35,613 bases of DNA from contig CALBCY010000173.1 in assembly GCA_937927195.1 (NCBI GenBank), forward strand, positions 1 to 35,613, read 5' to 3'. The position numbers and the translations under genes are program-made. This DNA comes from an uncultured Chitinophagales bacterium. GTDB taxonomy: Bacteria; Bacteroidota; Bacteroidia; Chitinophagales; UBA2359. Shown piece after piece: positions 32,973 to 35,613 of the stretch; the first letter of the stretch is position 1; every line of letters starts with the position of its first letter. A model generated the notes under the pieces. It saw only the letters and a program-made list of their open reading frames with translations, ran no database searches and had not been told where the DNA came from.

Positions 32973-34475
32973 ATGAAAGGTCCATCCTCCTTGTACAAAC
33001 TAATTAAGAAGTTGAATTCCAAGGAAAGCACTTATATCAAAAAGTACTTGTATAAAATGGAGGGGAATCAAGAAAAAAAAATTCTTGAGTTATTGGACTT
33101 ATATAAAAAGCTGAAGTCTTATGATTCTAAAGTTGAAATTTTGGTTTTGAAAAGAATCTTCCAGTCTCAAAATATCGCTGCTTCCAGAAATTATGTTTTT
33201 AACAAAATAATTGAATGTCTTTCTTTTTATTACTCAGAGAAAGATGAAACCATAAAACTGTTCGAAGAGCTCAAGCAATTTTTGGTTCTAAAGAAAAAAG
33301 GATTGACGGCAGAAGCGATTCGAGAAATTTCTAAGCTGCATAAAAAAATTGACAAGGGAGAGATTAAATCCTCTAGGTATTTTATTCTTTCTGGTCATCT
33401 AAACATGCTTACTTCCGACCTTGAAAACCACATGGATGAACTGCTCGAATTGACTGCTAAGATTGAAATGGAGGGAAAACTTATCCAGGAAAATGCAAGG
33501 AGTGCCGAATTGTTTTTTAAATCGGTCAAACTAAGATCACAAATCAATTCTTTTAGTAATTCTGATCTAGCCAGAGCGGAGGTCTTGAGTTTACTTGGAC
33601 ATCCTTTTTTAAATCAGGAAACCTACCTTTCAAATTTTGGTCGGAGCATCGCTTACAGGACAAAAAGTCAATTGAATCTTTTAATCGGAAACGTCGACCA
33701 ATCCATCCATACACTCAAAGACTATTTGGACAACAATGCTGACTTCACTGACCCAAAATCTGAATTAAATATTGGCATCGACTTGTTTTCTTTGATTCAG
33801 TTATTTTACTGGGTCGGCGACGTCAATTCATTTGTTCAATACTATGAAATTTTCAAATCTCATTTAGCAAATGTTTCAGCCTCTTACCAAAAAGATACCC
33901 TCGATGCCCATTCAATAACAATAGAAAGTTTTAAGATAAATTTACTCAAAGAAACAGGAATCCCCGTTGAAAAGCTGATAACCAAAGGAGAAAAAATTGA
34001 CATTGATCGACATGCTGATCAATATCTCAATTTCTTTATCAATATTGCTTTGAAATATTTGAATCAAAAAAGTTTCGACAAAGCACTTGAAATAATTAAT
34101 CAAAAAATTTATAGCCATTCTGATTGGAAATTATTCAAAATTTATTATTTTAAAGGTATGCTAATCGAAAACATTTGTTTTTTCGAATTAGAAATGGATA
34201 GCAATTTGGATAGTAGACTGAGGTCATTCTACCGATTGTTAAAAAAAGAAGAGAGTCTTAGTAGTGTATTGAAAATTATCATCAATTGCATCAAGCAATT
34301 GAATCTAAATTTATATCAGTCAGACGCTTCAAAGTGTGAAGTATTGACTGACCATTATGATCAAATTCAAAGTTTGGTTAGTCAGAGTCAATTAGATAAA
34401 TCGATTCTCGATTCGTTCCAATTGTTGCCCTGGATGGAAAAGAAAATAGTTGAATTACGCAAAGATAAAACATAG
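32973..34475 (+). CDS. Large helical protein of unknown function, Bacteroidetes type
   Basis: The 500-residue cytoplasmic protein has no signal peptide or membrane helix. It is predominantly alpha-helical with TPR-like spacing, for example KSQLNLLIGNVDQSIHTLKDYL and NIALKYLNQKSFDKALEIIN. The N-terminus MKGPSSLYKLIKKLNSKESTYIKKYL recalls a group of uncharacterised Bacteroidetes proteins that begin with a conserved lysine-rich helix around a motif like LNKAEKRYF. I cannot assign a function. Only 3 bases separate its stop from the next start, so it is translated with the B3/B4-domain gene, and a role related to tRNA or translation is one guess from context alone. Confidence 0.75.
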   Translation: MKGPSSLYKLIKKLNSKESTYIKKYLYKMEGNQEKKILELLDLYKKLKSYDSKVEILVLKRIFQSQNIAASRNYVFNKIIECLSFYYSEKDETIKLFEELKQFLVLKKKGLTAEAIREISKLHKKIDKGEIKSSRYFILSGHLNMLTSDLENHMDELLELTAKIEMEGKLIQENARSAELFFKSVKLRSQINSFSNSDLARAEVLSLLGHPFLNQETYLSNFGRSIAYRTKSQLNLLIGNVDQSIHTLKDYLDNNADFTDPKSELNIGIDLFSLIQLFYWVGDVNSFVQYYEIFKSHLANVSASYQKDTLDAHSITIESFKINLLKETGIPVEKLITKGEKIDIDRHADQYLNFFINIALKYLNQKSFDKALEIINQKIYSHSDWKLFKIYYFKGMLIENICFFELEMDSNLDSRLRSFYRLLKKEESLSSVLKIIINCIKQLNLNLYQSDASKCEVLTDHYDQIQSLVSQSQLDKSILDSFQLLPWMEKKIVELRKDKT

Positions 34476-34478
34476 CTT

Positions 34479-35141
34479 ATGACTAAAATTCGAATCAGTC
34501 CATCCATTTTGGCAAAATCTCCAAGAACCCGACTTGCCTGTCTAAAATCTTCAGTAGAAATTTCTACTCCTTCTGCTGCGCTTAGAGGTGAAATCGAAAA
34601 AGAACAAGCCAGAATAATTGAGAATTTTTCTTTGGACAACGTCAATGACTTTGCTCCAATCAGAGATTCACGCGAAGCCTATAAGGCATTGGGGAAAGAA
34701 CCCAGTCGCTACAGACCTTCGGGAGAAGCTCTGTACAGAAGAACTTTAAAAGGCACTGCCATCTACAAAATCAACAACATTGTTGACATGGTAAATCTTA
34801 TTTCACTCAAATCTGGATTTTCAATTGGAGGATACGATTATGACAAAATTCAAGGAGACATCCTTTTTGAAAAAGGCCAAAGCGATGTTGAATACCTCGC
34901 CATCGGTCGGGGATCTATGAACATTGAAAACCTTCCTTGCTTCCATGACGAACTAGGACCATTCGGCAGCCCAACCAGTGATTCTCTTAGAACAATGGTA
35001 ACCGATATGTGCAAAAACTTTCTTATGATCATCGTTGATTTTAATGAAGATGAATCGCTGGATCGAGTGGTAGATTTATCCAAAGAATTGCTATGGATTC
35101 ACGGAGCAAGTGCTGAAGTCGAGTACCTGTTGGTCAATTAA
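34479..35141 (+). CDS. B3/B4 tRNA-binding-domain protein (PheT-like editing domain)
   Basis: The 220-residue protein covers the B3/B4 domain of the phenylalanyl-tRNA synthetase beta subunit as a stand-alone protein. The signature blocks are YKALGKEPSRYRPSGEALYR (residues 68-87), then NNIVDMVNLISLKSGFSIGG, DKIQGDILF and GPFGSPTSDSLRTMVTD. In PheT this domain hydrolyses tyrosine mischarged onto tRNA-Phe; free-standing homologues are widespread, but their substrates are largely unsettled. It is the second gene of a tight two-gene unit with the 500-residue helical protein. A strong terminator follows. Confidence 0.9.
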   Translation: MTKIRISPSILAKSPRTRLACLKSSVEISTPSAALRGEIEKEQARIIENFSLDNVNDFAPIRDSREAYKALGKEPSRYRPSGEALYRRTLKGTAIYKINNIVDMVNLISLKSGFSIGGYDYDKIQGDILFEKGQSDVEYLAIGRGSMNIENLPCFHDELGPFGSPTSDSLRTMVTDMCKNFLMIIVDFNEDESLDRVVDLSKELLWIHGASAEVEYLLVN

Positions 35142-35171
35142 ACATTTCAAAACAAAAGAACAACATTTGCC

Positions 35172-35210
35172 AAAAAGCCAACAAACATTTCCAATGTTTG
35201 TTGGCTTTTT
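35172..35210 (+). terminator. Rho-independent terminator of the B3/B4-domain operon
   Basis: A 17-bp perfect stem, AAAAAGCCAACAAACAT with ATGTTTGTTGGCTTTTT, has a five-base loop and a T-run in the right arm. It begins 30 bases after the stop codon. Confidence 0.92.
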
Positions 35211-35220
35211 TAGCATTGAA

Positions 35221-35556
35221 TTTTTGGTCTCAATGTTTTTGGTCTCAATGTTTAGGTTTCAATGTTGAGTACTAAACAAATCATGGCTTTCCTTTGGTGT
35301 TTTAATCAAAGGATCTGGTGAACTTTTATGAAACGAAGCAAAAATACTTCATTTAAGGGGCATAATAATTAAAAAATGCTTTTGGTCATAAGACCAAAAG
35401 TAAGCGTCATAAGACCAAAAGTAAGCCGTCATAAGACCAAAAGAAAGCGTCATAAGACCAAATGAAAGCTTCATAAGACCAAAAGAAAGCGTCATAAGAC
35501 CAAATGAAAGAGCGTCATAAGACCAAATGAAAAAGCGTCATAAGACCAAATGAAAG
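35221..35556 (-). repeat. Structured intergenic repeat element, copy 2 (inverted, 8 tandem units)
   Basis: Reverse complement of the element at 8581-8760. The single-copy core (about 35266-35386) retains the hairpins CCTTTGGTG...CAAAGG and CTTTTGGTC-ATAA-GACCAAAAG, and includes GAACTTTTATGAAACGAAGC. On its right are eight units of about 18-22 bases built on GTCATAAGACCAAAAG or GTCATAAGACCAAATG, separated by 3-7 bases. On its left, two and a half units of TTTTTGGTCTCAATG (35221-35265) are related in the opposite sense, so the whole element has inverted, TIR-like ends. Confidence 0.87.
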
Positions 35557-35613
35557 CAATTAGTTGAATTAAATAGATCAATCATGTTAAGTAAAGGAGC
35601 ATTAAGAACAAAA

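Larger units (their letters stand above)
35142..35613. other. Right-edge spacer with terminator and structured repeat
   Basis: It carries the terminator at 35172-35210 and the inverted copy of the repeat element (35221-35556). At the very end an ATG at 35584 opens a ten-codon frame (MLSKGALRTK) that runs off the window. It could be the start of the next gene but cannot be judged. Confidence 0.6.

Noticed and set aside
35379-35556. Regular repeats suggesting a CRISPR array
   Set aside because: The gaps between the 16-base repeated cores are only 3-7 bases and are similar to each other, there are no unique spacers, and no cas gene is present. It is a tandem repeat.

Overview
The window looks like an AT-rich chromosomal segment of a marine or soil Bacteroidetes bacterium, most likely in or near the Saprospiria or Cytophagia. 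The main evidence is type IX secretion: three proteins carry C-terminal T9SS type A sorting domains and one is a T9SS plug-domain protein. Other Bacteroidetes traits are a CarboxypepD_reg/TonB-type outer-membrane receptor, TPR-histidine kinase hybrids, a LytS/LytTR pair and weak or absent Shine-Dalgarno sites. No rRNA, tRNA, insertion sequence, integrase or phage gene was seen.

Region 1 (1-7104): a plus-strand methyltransferase open to the left edge, then five minus-strand genes in transcription order: TonB-type receptor, exported intradiol ring-cleavage dioxygenase, lipoprotein fusing cytochrome c to a PQQ-type sugar dehydrogenase, LytS-type sensor kinase and LytTR regulator. They are co-directional with short gaps, and the last pair overlaps by 4 bases. 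Region 2 (7105-12282): accessory and housekeeping genes, all minus strand: a 34-residue lysine-rich protein, an NTF2-like protein, a rhomboid protease, a Crp/Fnr regulator, a small beta-barrel protein and Xaa-Pro aminopeptidase. A structured repeat element sits at 8581-8760. Region 3 (12583-17693, plus strand): molybdenum cofactor genes (moaA, moaD, moaE, a MocA-type nucleotidyltransferase, xdhC) and a cysteine desulfurase. This set suits production of a sulfurated cytosine-dinucleotide cofactor for a xanthine-dehydrogenase-family enzyme, but no such enzyme is in the window.

Region 4 (17703-28257): a TPR protein with a histidine-kinase-like module that lacks the phosphoacceptor histidine; a secreted protein joining a cytochrome-like domain to a peptidylglycine-monooxygenase-like copper domain; the T9SS plug protein; and two tandem choice-of-anchor L paralogues, each with its own terminator. 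Region 5 (28700-32422): a 54-residue peptide gene with a double-glycine leader, closed by a strong terminator, next to a canonical membrane TPR-histidine kinase, then an exonuclease-VII-large-subunit-like protein with a C-terminal membrane anchor. Region 6 (32973-35141): an unrecognised 500-residue helical protein tightly coupled to a B3/B4-domain protein.

Intergenic DNA is rich in short tandem repeats with units of 7, 8, 12, 15 and 22 bases. A hairpin-rich repeat element occurs twice in opposite orientation (8581-8760 and 35221-35556). The strongest leads for undescribed biology are the double-glycine peptide beside the TPR kinase, the membrane-anchored XseA-like protein, the inverted structured repeat and the TPR pseudokinase.
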